This document shows, in pieces, positions 1 to 4,958 of a stretch of 9,058 nucleotides of DNA. The translations under genes were made by a program, and so were the position numbers. The DNA comes from Desulfurococcales archaeon. Lineage in GTDB: Archaea; Thermoproteota; Thermoprotei_A; Sulfolobales; Acidilobaceae. The stretch covers positions 1-9,058 of the forward strand of contig JALUZI010000106.1 of NCBI GenBank assembly GCA_027012045.1, written 5' to 3'. Numbering within the stretch: position 1 is the first letter of the stretch; each line of letters begins with the position of its first letter. The notes below the pieces were generated by a model. That model searched no databases. It was not told the origin of the DNA and saw nothing but the letters and a program-made list of their open reading frames with translations.

Positions 1-615
1 CTTCTCGGTTCTCGAGGGCATGCCCAGGTCTTCATGCATCTTGAGCATGGCGAAGTAGCCGACTCCATACCTCCATGACTCTCCGACGAAGAACGGGACT
101 CGCCCATCAACGCCTCTCCTCGGACTGCATACCGTCTTGTTTCTGGGCTTCCCGCCGGAGCCTAGGAGTGCCGCTATTGCCGCTGTCATGCCTATATAAC
201 TCCCGAACCCGCTTCCCCTAACGTACTTGTTGTGTTTGACTAGAATAGCTGTATCTGCTAACCCGGCTAGGGGGGATTCGGGGTTCCCCGTTACAGCGAC
301 GATCATGGAACCCATATCTCTGTGGCGCTTGACCGCTTCTAGGAGACTCCTGGTTCTACCTCCTAGTGAAACAGCTATAATGAGGGTTCCACGACCTCCC
401 CTATGATTTTTGAGCTCCCTGGGGTCTATGGGTGAGCCTTTGAAGCCAGCTAGGGCAGTCCCAGTGATTGAGGCGGCGTAACTGTCTCCAGCCCCTGAAA
501 CAAACACCTTGTCGCCTAGTTCGAGGTTGGGTGTATTCTCTACTTGTTCCCTGTAGATCGTAGGATACTTGTGGGCCTCATCTAGTATTTCCTCGGAGAA
601 ACTGTTCCCTGGCAA
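1..615 (-). CDS. SIS-domain sugar-phosphate isomerase (3' end outside window)
   Basis: The reverse strand is open from a TTG at 615 to the left edge, giving the first 205 residues. A first SIS fold is visible: VFVSGAGDSYAAS (about residues 37-49), LIIAVSLGGRTRSLLEAV (about 78-95), with its sugar-phosphate-binding serine-rich turn, then IVAVTGNPESPLAGLAD. A second SIS domain begins near residue 178 with PFFVGESWRYGVGYFAMLKMHEDLG, the pattern seen in GlmS-type isomerase domains. Tandem SIS proteins of this kind isomerise or deaminate phosphosugars in the cytoplasm; the substrate cannot be read from sequence. There is no glutamine amidotransferase domain in front, so this is not a full GlmS. The TTG start is chosen because GGAGGT lies 9 bases upstream (630-625) and no in-frame ATG precedes it. 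An AT-rich box sits about 26 bases before the expected transcript start. The gene reads away from the small RNA candidate at 671-745. Family call fairly sure, exact enzyme unknown. Confidence 0.8.
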   Translation of the reverse strand, partial: MPGNSFSEEILDEAHKYPTIYREQVENTPNLELGDKVFVSGAGDSYAASITGTALAGFKGSPIDPRELKNHRGGRGTLIIAVSLGGRTRSLLEAVKRHRDMGSMIVAVTGNPESPLAGLADTAILVKHNKYVRGSGFGSYIGMTAAIAALLGSGGKPRNKTVCSPRRGVDGRVPFFVGESWRYGVGYFAMLKMHEDLGMPSRTEK

Positions 616-651
616 CCCTTGTATACCTCCCGTCCGCTACATCCCGTTATC

Positions 652-664
652 CGGTTTATTTATG
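652..664 (-). promoter_or_regulatory. Weak TATA-like box for the SIS gene
   Basis: On the reverse strand this reads CATAAATAAACC, centred about 43 bases before the TTG start. A transcript beginning some 26 bases further on would have a leader of roughly 17 bases that still includes the GGAGGT. No clear purine-rich BRE is visible, so the call is by position and AT content only. If it is not used, the SIS gene would have to be read from the stronger box at 771-778, and the structured element between would become its leader. Confidence 0.4.
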
Positions 665-670
665 AGAGAG

Positions 671-745
671 GGGGCTCGGCTGGACTAGGAGTCTTCACCT
701 CAAGATGGATACTCCTCTGTTCCGGGTTCACATCCTCACGGCCCC
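671..745 (-). ncRNA. Candidate C/D-box-like small RNA upstream of the SIS gene
   Basis: Read on the reverse strand, the element starts GGGGC (745-741) and ends GCCCC (675-671), a perfect 5-bp closing stem. Inside the stem are GTGAGGA (739-733), a possible C box one base off RTGATGA, and CCGA (679-676), a possible D box. Stem, three-base bulge CGT, opposed GA/GA and then GG:CC form a textbook kink-turn layout. A second pair, TTGA (703-700) and GTGAAGA (698-692), could be D' and C'; from C' to D is exactly 12 bases, the usual guide length. The C to D' interval is 29 bases, longer than usual. A TATATAAA box lies at the right distance upstream for a start near 749. No target was recognised for either guide. 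A 6-bp stem (716-711 with 692-687) competes with the C' box. Alternatives are a structured leader of the SIS gene or chance pairing in GC-rich DNA. Confidence 0.4.
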
Positions 746-770
746 TGTGAATAGTGTGGTGGGTTACACG

Positions 771-778
771 TTTATATA
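771..778 (-). promoter_or_regulatory. TATA box for the minus-strand small RNA candidate
   Basis: TATATAAA on the reverse strand, centred near 775. A start 25-27 bases downstream would fall at about 749, four bases before the closing stem of the structured element at 745-671. The same bases read TTTATATA on the forward strand, so the box is nearly symmetric. No forward gene start lies at a matching distance, which favours the reverse direction. Confidence 0.45.
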
Positions 779-805
779 CGGGTAGCCCCGAGTTAAAAAG
801 GGTCT

Positions 806-837
806 TGTTTACTTTTTGTTAAACATACTTAAACATA
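806..837. repeat. Direct and inverted repeats upstream of the 161-residue gene
   Basis: TTAAACATA occurs twice in direct orientation, at 819-827 and 829-837, a spacing of 10 bases or about one helical turn. TGTTTA (806-811) and TAAACA (820-825) form an inverted pair with 8 bases between. A near copy, TTAAACGTA, lies at 922-930 just before the start codon, and TAAACAT recurs at 1414-1420 before the zinc-finger gene. The block lies 27-58 bases upstream of the TATA box, where archaeal activators can bind. AT-rich DNA makes chance copies possible. Confidence 0.4.
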
Positions 838-863
838 ACCCGATTAGAAGCGGGTGATTCCCG

Positions 864-874
864 TTATATAAAAA
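864..874 (+). promoter_or_regulatory. Strong archaeal TATA box for the gene at 931
   Basis: TTATATAAAAA is the best-formed box in the window, centred near 869. Transcription would start around 895, leaving a leader of about 35 bases with the ribosome site GGAGGTG at 914-920. Immediately upstream, CGGG (851-854) and CCCG (860-863) form a short inverted repeat in the BRE position. Confidence 0.7.
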
Positions 875-875
875 C

Positions 876-888
876 CTTGTCGAACAAG
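876..888. promoter_or_regulatory. Possible operator: CTTGT-CGA-ACAAG
   Basis: A perfect inverted repeat with 5-bp arms and a 3-base centre lies directly after the TATA box and before or at the probable transcript start. In archaea this is a common place for a repressor to block RNA polymerase or TFB. The half-site is short, so the evidence is position plus symmetry only. Confidence 0.35.
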
Positions 889-913
889 CCCTGTGAGCAA
901 ATGTAACTACCTT

Positions 914-920
914 GGAGGTG
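914..920 (+). promoter_or_regulatory. Shine-Dalgarno GGAGGTG deciding the TTG start at 931
   Basis: A 7-base match to the archaeal anti-Shine-Dalgarno complement. It fixes TTG 931 as the start because no ATG or GTG lies in frame at a suitable distance. Confidence 0.7.
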
Positions 921-930
921 TTTAAACGTA

Positions 931-1416
931 TTGAGCATCGCGTTAGACCCTGCCCGCAGCACCGGGGTAGCCGGTTTAGACTGGGTTGACAATGAGGCCT
1001 CGCCAGCCGATCTTGCAGGAGACTTCACAGCTCACCTTGCAGCAGTGTACTTCCTAGATCCACCTATGGATGTCTGGGAGTTCGCCAACGCCGGGGCAGT
1101 GCTTGAGGAAGCTTTCGGACTGGCCAGCCTCTACAACTATGAGGGCGTGAAGGACTACTTCGAGCCGCCTCTAGTAGATCTTTTCGAGCTCGTTGACTGC
1201 ATCGGCCTGGACGGCGTCGAGGAAGCCCTAGCTTGGAGTCTTTCGGTACTGGAGGGAGGAACCCTGGAGCCCAGGCCTTCCAGCGGTGTTATACCGGTTC
1301 TAGGCGACTGTATGGGTTGGAGGGACGTGCCAAGCGACCCTGTGAACCTGGCGTCCCTGGTATTCCTCTCTATAGTCGCGGCGTACAATAAAACCGCGAA
1401 CATTATAAGCGAATAA
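931..1416 (+). CDS. Very acidic protein of unknown function, 161 residues
   Basis: I do not recognise a family. The protein has roughly 27 acidic and only about 5 basic residues, so its isoelectric point should be very low. There is no signal peptide or clear membrane helix; the C-terminal LASLVFLSIVAAY (about 140-152) is hydrophobic but short and likely packs inside the fold. Two cysteines (about positions 89 and 126) do not form a metal motif. The TTG start is supported by GGAGGTG at 914-920, with 10 bases between, and by a strong TATA box at 864-874. Inverted repeats on both sides of that box suggest regulated and possibly high expression. The zinc-finger gene follows 33 bases after the stop, with its own possible promoter. 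The gene itself looks real from the promoter, the ribosome site and the codon use; the function is open. Confidence 0.75.
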   Translation: MSIALDPARSTGVAGLDWVDNEASPADLAGDFTAHLAAVYFLDPPMDVWEFANAGAVLEEAFGLASLYNYEGVKDYFEPPLVDLFELVDCIGLDGVEEALAWSLSVLEGGTLEPRPSSGVIPVLGDCMGWRDVPSDPVNLASLVFLSIVAAYNKTANIISE

Positions 1417-1419
1417 ACA

Positions 1420-1425
1420 TTTAAT
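1420..1425 (+). promoter_or_regulatory. TATA-like box for the zinc-finger gene
   Basis: TTTAAT centred about 27 bases before ATG 1450, the spacing expected of a leaderless archaeal transcript. It overlaps TAAACAT (1414-1420), a partial copy of the repeat found upstream of the gene at 931. Confidence 0.4.
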
Positions 1426-1449
1426 CATCACAACACCCTCTCCTGTTTA

Positions 1450-1776
1450 ATGGTGCGGTTTTTGCCCAGGTCAGGGCTGTTCATGAATAGGATCGAGATA
1501 TACGTCGCTAGACTTGCCTCCGAGCTAGTCTCCCCCAGCGATTTCGACACACCTGTTCTCCCCCGGAACATCGTCCATGCTATAAGGAACGTCGGGGCAC
1601 TACTCTCCAAGCGGGATGGTAACGGGAAATACATGTGCGTTCTATGCGGTAAGAAAGGCTTAACGAAGAGGGGGCTTTACCTCCACCTCATCAGGATGCA
1701 TGGGGATGAGATCAGGGATCTAGTTGCCCGGGAAGGGGAGAGGATACTTTCTAGGAAGAAGATTTACATTGAGTAA
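1450..1776 (+). CDS. Small archaeal C2H2 zinc-finger protein, 108 residues
   Basis: The centre of the protein holds one C2H2 finger: C63-x2-C66-x12-H79-x4-H84, in a YMCVLCGKKGLTKRGLYLHL context with an aromatic before the first cysteine and leucines in the helix. The N-terminal 55 residues look helical, and the tail after the finger is charged and basic (LSRKKIYIE). Single-finger proteins of this size are common in Crenarchaea and in their viruses, usually as presumed DNA- or RNA-binding regulators. ATG 1450 is kept because a TATA-like box lies 27 bases upstream, which fits a leaderless message. ATG 1483 is an alternative start and would still include the whole finger. The last 26 bases overlap the end of the opposite-strand gene at 1751-2257. 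It may bind near its own promoter, but nothing here proves that. Confidence 0.75.
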   Translation: MVRFLPRSGLFMNRIEIYVARLASELVSPSDFDTPVLPRNIVHAIRNVGALLSKRDGNGKYMCVLCGKKGLTKRGLYLHLIRMHGDEIRDLVAREGERILSRKKIYIE

Positions 1777-2257
1777 GTATCCGCCTACCGTTCTCCGTGT
1801 CAAGTATGACCATTAACACGTCGCTAGGAGCCTCGCAGGAGCCCTCGAACACATAATAGTCGCTCCCGCTAACATCGTGCCACTCTATTTCACCGCTGGA
1901 AACCTGGTATTTCCCGCCTTCACCAGTCTTCCCCCTTACCACACCTACACGTATGAGCTTGCTGGGACTGGGGAACAGCATATCCGTCCACTCGTACCTA
2001 GGCCTATCCCCGTGGGTCACCACTAGCCCCGGGGCCTCCACGGTGACCTCCACATAGCCGAGATCCTGCAGCTCCTTATCCCTGGTCATCCTCGTGGCAT
2101 AGCTTATCAAAGCGTCCAGCGGGCCCTGCCTGCTCCTTAGAACCTTCTCGTTCCAATCTTCCTTAACCCTCTTAAGCACGCCGAGCTTTACTCCAGCCAC
2201 CTCGACCTGCTCAGGCTGGTACCCTCGGATACTATAGACTATCGTCTTCTTAGCCAA
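1751..2257 (-). CDS. Protein of unknown function, 168 residues
   Basis: I do not recognise the family. The protein begins MAKKTIVYSIRGYQPEQVEVAGVK and appears soluble and mixed alpha/beta, with several beta-like runs such as YVEVTVEAPGLVV (about 68-80), LIRVGVV (about 101-107) and DVLMVILDT (about 146-154). There is no signal peptide or membrane helix, and the two cysteines in the last 35 residues (near 140 and 164) do not form a known site. The TTG start is preceded by GGGGAG about 11 bases upstream. It is transcribed divergently from the aminotransferase at 2342, and the AT-rich block at 2295-2304 may serve both. The C-terminal 26 bases overlap the zinc-finger gene tail to tail. Codon use matches its neighbours, so the gene is likely real and native. 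Confidence 0.7.
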   Translation of the reverse strand: MAKKTIVYSIRGYQPEQVEVAGVKLGVLKRVKEDWNEKVLRSRQGPLDALISYATRMTRDKELQDLGYVEVTVEAPGLVVTHGDRPRYEWTDMLFPSPSKLIRVGVVRGKTGEGGKYQVSSGEIEWHDVSGSDYYVFEGSCEAPSDVLMVILDTENGRRILTQCKSSS

Positions 2258-2294
2258 ACCCTACTCACTCCCCTAGAACTAAATGTCTCCCCCG

Positions 2295-2304
2295 TATATT
2301 AATA
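2295..2304. promoter_or_regulatory. Shared TATA region for the divergent genes at 2257 and 2342
   Basis: TATATTAATA is AT-rich and near-symmetric. Forward use gives a transcript start near 2326 and a leader of about 16 bases before TTG 2342. Reverse use gives a start near 2274 and a leader of about 17 bases before TTG 2257. One box may be used in both directions. Confidence 0.45.
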
Positions 2305-2329
2305 AGGATGACCGGCACAACAATAACCC

Positions 2330-2334
2330 GGTGA
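2330..2334 (+). promoter_or_regulatory. GGTGA ribosome site deciding the TTG start at 2342
   Basis: GGTGA matches the anti-Shine-Dalgarno tail and sits 7 bases before TTG. The GTG inside it (2332) is in another frame and cannot be the start. Confidence 0.55.
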
Positions 2335-2341
2335 ACACTCG

Positions 2342-3562
2342 TTGACAGGTAACCCGCCGTCCCTGAATCTCTCCCCTGAAGTACTCTCCATTATGGGTGA
2401 AACAGGTTTCGCATATCTAGCAAAGGCCCGGGAGATAAAGGAGAAGAAGGGAATACCTATATACAGCTTCGGAATAGGGCAGCCGGACTTCCCCACACCC
2501 AAGCACATAGTTGAAGCCGCCAAGCAAGCACTGGACGAGGGCTTCACAGGATACACTGAAACAGCGGGAATCCCAGAGTTGAGGGAGGCGATAGCAGACT
2601 ACTTGAACGAGAGATACCACGGCGAGGTCTCGCCCGAGGAGATAGTCGTCACCCCGGGGGCTAAGACCGCGATATACCTGGCTCTAGCCAGCTATATCAC
2701 AGAAGGCGACGAGGTCGTCATAGTTGAGCCGAGCTACTATGCTTACGCGATGGTCGTGAAGATGAGGAGGGGTAAACCCGTATTCGCCGCCGCGGACTTC
2801 GTCCCTGGGAAAGGATTCGTCATCAACACTGATAAGATACTGGAGAAAATAACCGGTAAGACGAAGGCCATAGTTATAAACAACCCCCACAACCCCACAG
2901 GAAGCATATTCTCGCCGAGCCAAATAGACGGCCTCGTAGAAATAGCGAGGGAGAAAGGGATACTTCTAGTCTCCGACGAGATATACGACAACTTCGTCTT
3001 CCAAGGGAAGTTCAAGAGCCTCCTAGAATACGAGGACTGGCGTGACACCAGTGTAGTAGTCAACGGGTTCTCGAAGACCTTCTCAATGACAGGGTGGAGG
3101 CTAGGCTATGTCGTGGCCCGGAAAGAGGTTATACCCAGGCTCAAAGCACTCGCCGTAACAATGTACAGCTGTGCAACAAGCTTCGTGCAGAAAGCAGGTG
3201 TAGCCGCGTTAAGAGGCGACTGGACCCCTGTGAGGGAGATGGTGCAGGAGTTCAAGGAGAGGGCTGAACTCCTCCACAACGAGCTGTCTAAAATACCCGG
3301 ATTCGAGAGCTACCTGCCCCACGGAGCATTCTACCTCTACCCGAGGATAAGCAGCCTACTAGAAATGACGGGTCTAACCACGGAGGAATTCGTTAACTAC
3401 CTCCTAGAAGAGAAGGGAGTAGTAATACTCCCAGGAGCATCCTTCCCGGACAAAGCGGGAGTAAACCACGTCAGGTTCAGCTTCGCGACCAGCAAGGACG
3501 TGATAAAGAAGGGTACAAGCCTGATCCGGGAAGCAGTAGAGGAACTCCTCAACAAGCAGTGA
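2342..3562 (+). CDS. PLP-dependent class I aminotransferase (aspartate/aromatic type)
   Basis: This is a full-length fold-type I aminotransferase of 406 residues, which moves amino groups between amino acids and 2-oxo acids in the cytoplasm using pyridoxal phosphate. The family motifs are complete: GIGQPDFPTPKH (44-55), TPGAKTA (104-110), NNPHNPTG (180-187, N184 near the cofactor), SDEIYDNF (211-218, D212 to the ring nitrogen and Y215 to O3'), NGFSKTFSMTGWR (241-253) with K245 as the Schiff-base lysine, and HVRFSFA (376-382), where R378 should bind the substrate carboxylate. This set fits the aspartate aminotransferase-like subgroup; the preferred substrate is not decided by sequence. TTG 2342 is supported by GGTGA at 2330-2334 with 7 bases between. 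The gene ends by overlapping the last 14 bases of the convergent transporter gene. No metabolic neighbours give the pathway. Confidence 0.93.
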   Translation: MTGNPPSLNLSPEVLSIMGETGFAYLAKAREIKEKKGIPIYSFGIGQPDFPTPKHIVEAAKQALDEGFTGYTETAGIPELREAIADYLNERYHGEVSPEEIVVTPGAKTAIYLALASYITEGDEVVIVEPSYYAYAMVVKMRRGKPVFAAADFVPGKGFVINTDKILEKITGKTKAIVINNPHNPTGSIFSPSQIDGLVEIAREKGILLVSDEIYDNFVFQGKFKSLLEYEDWRDTSVVVNGFSKTFSMTGWRLGYVVARKEVIPRLKALAVTMYSCATSFVQKAGVAALRGDWTPVREMVQEFKERAELLHNELSKIPGFESYLPHGAFYLYPRISSLLEMTGLTTEEFVNYLLEEKGVVILPGASFPDKAGVNHVRFSFATSKDVIKKGTSLIREAVEELLNKQ

Positions 3563-4748
3563 CACCGCTCCCATTTTTACCCACTATCCTCCTAGACCTA
3601 CAGAACAACTCGCCCAGCAATACCAGGGATACAGTGTAGAGCAGAGCAGTAAGCCTCAAAGGCAACTCCAAGTCCAAGTCGAACAAGTAGCCACCGACCA
3701 TCCTACCGAAACCACCAGGCAAAGTCCAGGACAGGCTCATCAACCCGCTCGCAACACCCCTCTTCTCCGGGCTCACAAGGCTAAGCGCGAACGACGTGAA
3801 AAGAGGATTAGCCACATTCATCAACACGCTCCTGGTAACGAAGAGAGAGCTAGCGATAAGATAATTGTCAGTCAGTGTTATCAGGACAAGTAGAGGGATA
3901 CTAGAAAGGGAAACGGCGAGATACAGTTTAAGCGGCCCGCCCACCCTATCGGATAAACTGGGCATCCAAAGCATCAACCCAGCCATCAAGAGTTGCTCCA
4001 AGCCAAACACGCTTCCCAGCATCCCGCTGTTAACATGGTATTTGGCTGTGAAGTAGTAGTCAATGTTGTGAATACTCATTGCAGCAGCGAAACCGATTAA
4101 CCCATTAATCAGCACGATCCACCAGAAAGCACCGAGCCCTCTATAACCACTCAATATCCTTCCTCCAGTGAGCTTGGTGTATTCCTCCTGGACGAGAAGG
4201 ATTAATGGAGAAGCGATGACAGAAAGGATGCCCGCACCGGCCAGCGTGTAGCTGTAGGCCTCTATTAACCCGGTATAACGAGAGGCGTAGACGGGGAGCC
4301 ATCCTAGGAAACTGCCGAACCCTCCGCCGAGAGTCTGTGACGCGGCGAAATAGCTGAACCTATAATGCATAAGCTCGTCACTACCCGACCTCGAGACGAG
4401 GACGGTTGTAGAGGTGAACAGTAAGCCGCCTCCCACACCGTTTATAAGGGCTGCTGCATAGGCGCAGCAGACACTACCCATGGAGAGAACCATGAATCCA
4501 AACCCGACTATTACGGCCCCGATGAACCCGACAAGCTTCCCGCCGAGCCTATCTGAAAGCGGGCCCGCTGCGAGTGTAACCACTGCTAGAGTAAGAACGT
4601 TCAGCCCGCCGTACAGCCCGTACATACTCCCGGTAAACCCGAGGGACTTTAGGAACGGGGCAACAGTAGCCCAGGTTAACCCCATAACGAGTCCCTGGGC
4701 GAAACCAGTAGCTACAAGCGCAGGCTGAATCTTGCTCCACGGCTTCAT
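3549..4748 (-). CDS. Major facilitator superfamily transporter, 12 membrane helices
   Basis: The 399-residue protein is strongly hydrophobic, with about 12 predicted membrane spans in two halves, the usual MFS size. The motif A signature appears twice at the expected places: GPLSDRLGGK (62-71, between helices 2 and 3) and the degenerate PSLSDRVGG (263-271, between helices 8 and 9). A charged loop at about 187-204 (QEEYTKLTGGR...) separates the halves. It should sit in the cytoplasmic membrane and move a small solute with protons or another ion. The substrate cannot be told; sugar-phosphate, drug and organic acid carriers all share this plan. ATG 4748 follows a TATTTAT box by about 43 bases and a weak GGG-type ribosome site. 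The end overlaps the aminotransferase by 14 bases. There is no evidence that the two genes work together beyond convergence. Confidence 0.88.
   Translation of the reverse strand: MKPWSKIQPALVATGFAQGLVMGLTWATVAPFLKSLGFTGSMYGLYGGLNVLTLAVVTLAAGPLSDRLGGKLVGFIGAVIVGFGFMVLSMGSVCCAYAAALINGVGGGLLFTSTTVLVSRSGSDELMHYRFSYFAASQTLGGGFGSFLGWLPVYASRYTGLIEAYSYTLAGAGILSVIASPLILLVQEEYTKLTGGRILSGYRGLGAFWWIVLINGLIGFAAAMSIHNIDYYFTAKYHVNSGMLGSVFGLEQLLMAGLMLWMPSLSDRVGGPLKLYLAVSLSSIPLLVLITLTDNYLIASSLFVTRSVLMNVANPLFTSFALSLVSPEKRGVASGLMSLSWTLPGGFGRMVGGYLFDLDLELPLRLTALLYTVSLVLLGELFCRSRRIVGKNGSGVTAC
3574..3578 (+). terminator. Short T-run after the aminotransferase stop
   Basis: TTTTT 12 bases after the stop codon. Archaeal transcription often ends at T-runs without a hairpin. 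Five T's is at the weak end, and the run lies inside the coding tail of the opposite-strand gene, so the call is tentative. Confidence 0.3.
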
Positions 4749-4790
4749 GAACTGCTACCCGTATGGACAGGTATAGACGGGCATACGAGG

Positions 4791-4797
4791 ATAAATA
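4791..4797 (-). promoter_or_regulatory. TATA-like box for the MFS gene
   Basis: TATTTAT on the reverse strand, centred near 4794. The predicted transcript start is about 4768, giving a leader of about 20 bases before ATG 4748. Confidence 0.45.
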
Positions 4798-4831
4798 GAG
4801 CTATGAAGAGTATTGTGTGGGTTAACAATAG

Positions 4832-4838
4832 GAATAAA
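4832..4838 (+). promoter_or_regulatory. TATA-like box for the small RNA candidate at 4866
   Basis: GAATAAA within GGAATAAAG, centred near 4836. A start 26 bases later falls at about 4862, four bases before the closing stem of the RNA candidate. The purines just upstream (AATAGG) could act as a BRE. The box is not a strong consensus. Confidence 0.35.
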
Positions 4839-4865
4839 GAATCCTGGACAATCATAGAGTAAACA

Positions 4866-4940
4866 GGGGTCCGGTGAAGAGACCGCCAGTGACAGACCCG
4901 TTCACACGGGGGTGAAGAGCTTTCAGCGGGCGAGGACCCC
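4866..4940 (+). ncRNA. Candidate C/D-box guide RNA, probable 23S rRNA target
   Basis: A perfect 7-bp terminal stem, GGGGTCC (4866-4872) with GGACCCC (4934-4940), closes the element. The order inside fits a C/D-box sRNA: C box GTGAAGA (4874-4880), 12-base guide (4881-4892), D' box CAGA (4893-4896), a small hairpin CCCG-TTCACA-CGGG (4897-4910), C' box GTGAAGA (4912-4918), 11-base guide (4919-4929) and D box GCGA (4930-4933). C/D RNAs direct 2'-O-methylation with L7Ae, Nop5 and fibrillarin. The second guide is the complement of CCGCTGAAAGC, which I recall as part of the conserved CCGCUGAAAGCAUCUAAG segment near the 3' end of 23S rRNA; by the five-base rule the U after CCGC would be modified. The boxes deviate from RTGATGA and CTGA, and D is the weakest, though every box keeps the GA needed for a kink-turn. 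The target of the first guide was not recognised. It lies alone between two genes on the other strand. Confidence 0.55.
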
Positions 4941-4958
4941 GATTTAGCGAAGCATTGT

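Larger units (their letters stand above)
616..930. other. Gene-free stretch of 315 bases between divergent genes
   Basis: No open frame here looks like a gene. Reading from the left, the stretch holds the SIS leader and TATA-like box, a GC-rich 75-base structured element (671-745, minus strand), a TATATAAA box for that strand (771-778), a T-rich and A-rich block with repeats (804-838), an inverted repeat next to a strong TATA box (851-874), a second inverted repeat over the probable transcript start (876-888), and the ribosome binding site of the gene at 931. It therefore appears to be a control region for at least two and probably three transcripts. Confidence 0.6.

Noticed and set aside
671..746. 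tRNA-like shape on the plus strand: a 6-bp GGGGCT/GGCCCC end stem, GGTTC at the T-loop position and CTCAAGA like a Leu(CAA) anticodon loop
   Set aside because: The T-loop base 58 would be C instead of the invariant A, and the anticodon, D and T stems do not pair well. The minus-strand reading as a kink-turn RNA with its own TATA box explains more.
1421..1431. Canonical C box GTGATGA on the minus strand
   Set aside because: No D box CTGA follows within 70 bases on that strand and no closing stem can be drawn.
2417..3063. Reverse-strand open frames inside the aminotransferase gene
   Set aside because: They are shadows of a gene with a full set of family motifs; their translations show no domain and no ribosome site precedes them.
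4866..4940. tRNA gene, because of the 7-bp end stem and 75-base length
   Set aside because: No T-arm, D-arm or anticodon arm can be drawn on either strand; the repeated GGTGAAGAG and the guide spacing fit a C/D RNA better.
4866..4940. Bacterial-type hairpin terminator for the radical SAM gene on the minus strand
   Set aside because: No T-run follows on the minus strand, and archaea do not usually rely on such hairpins.
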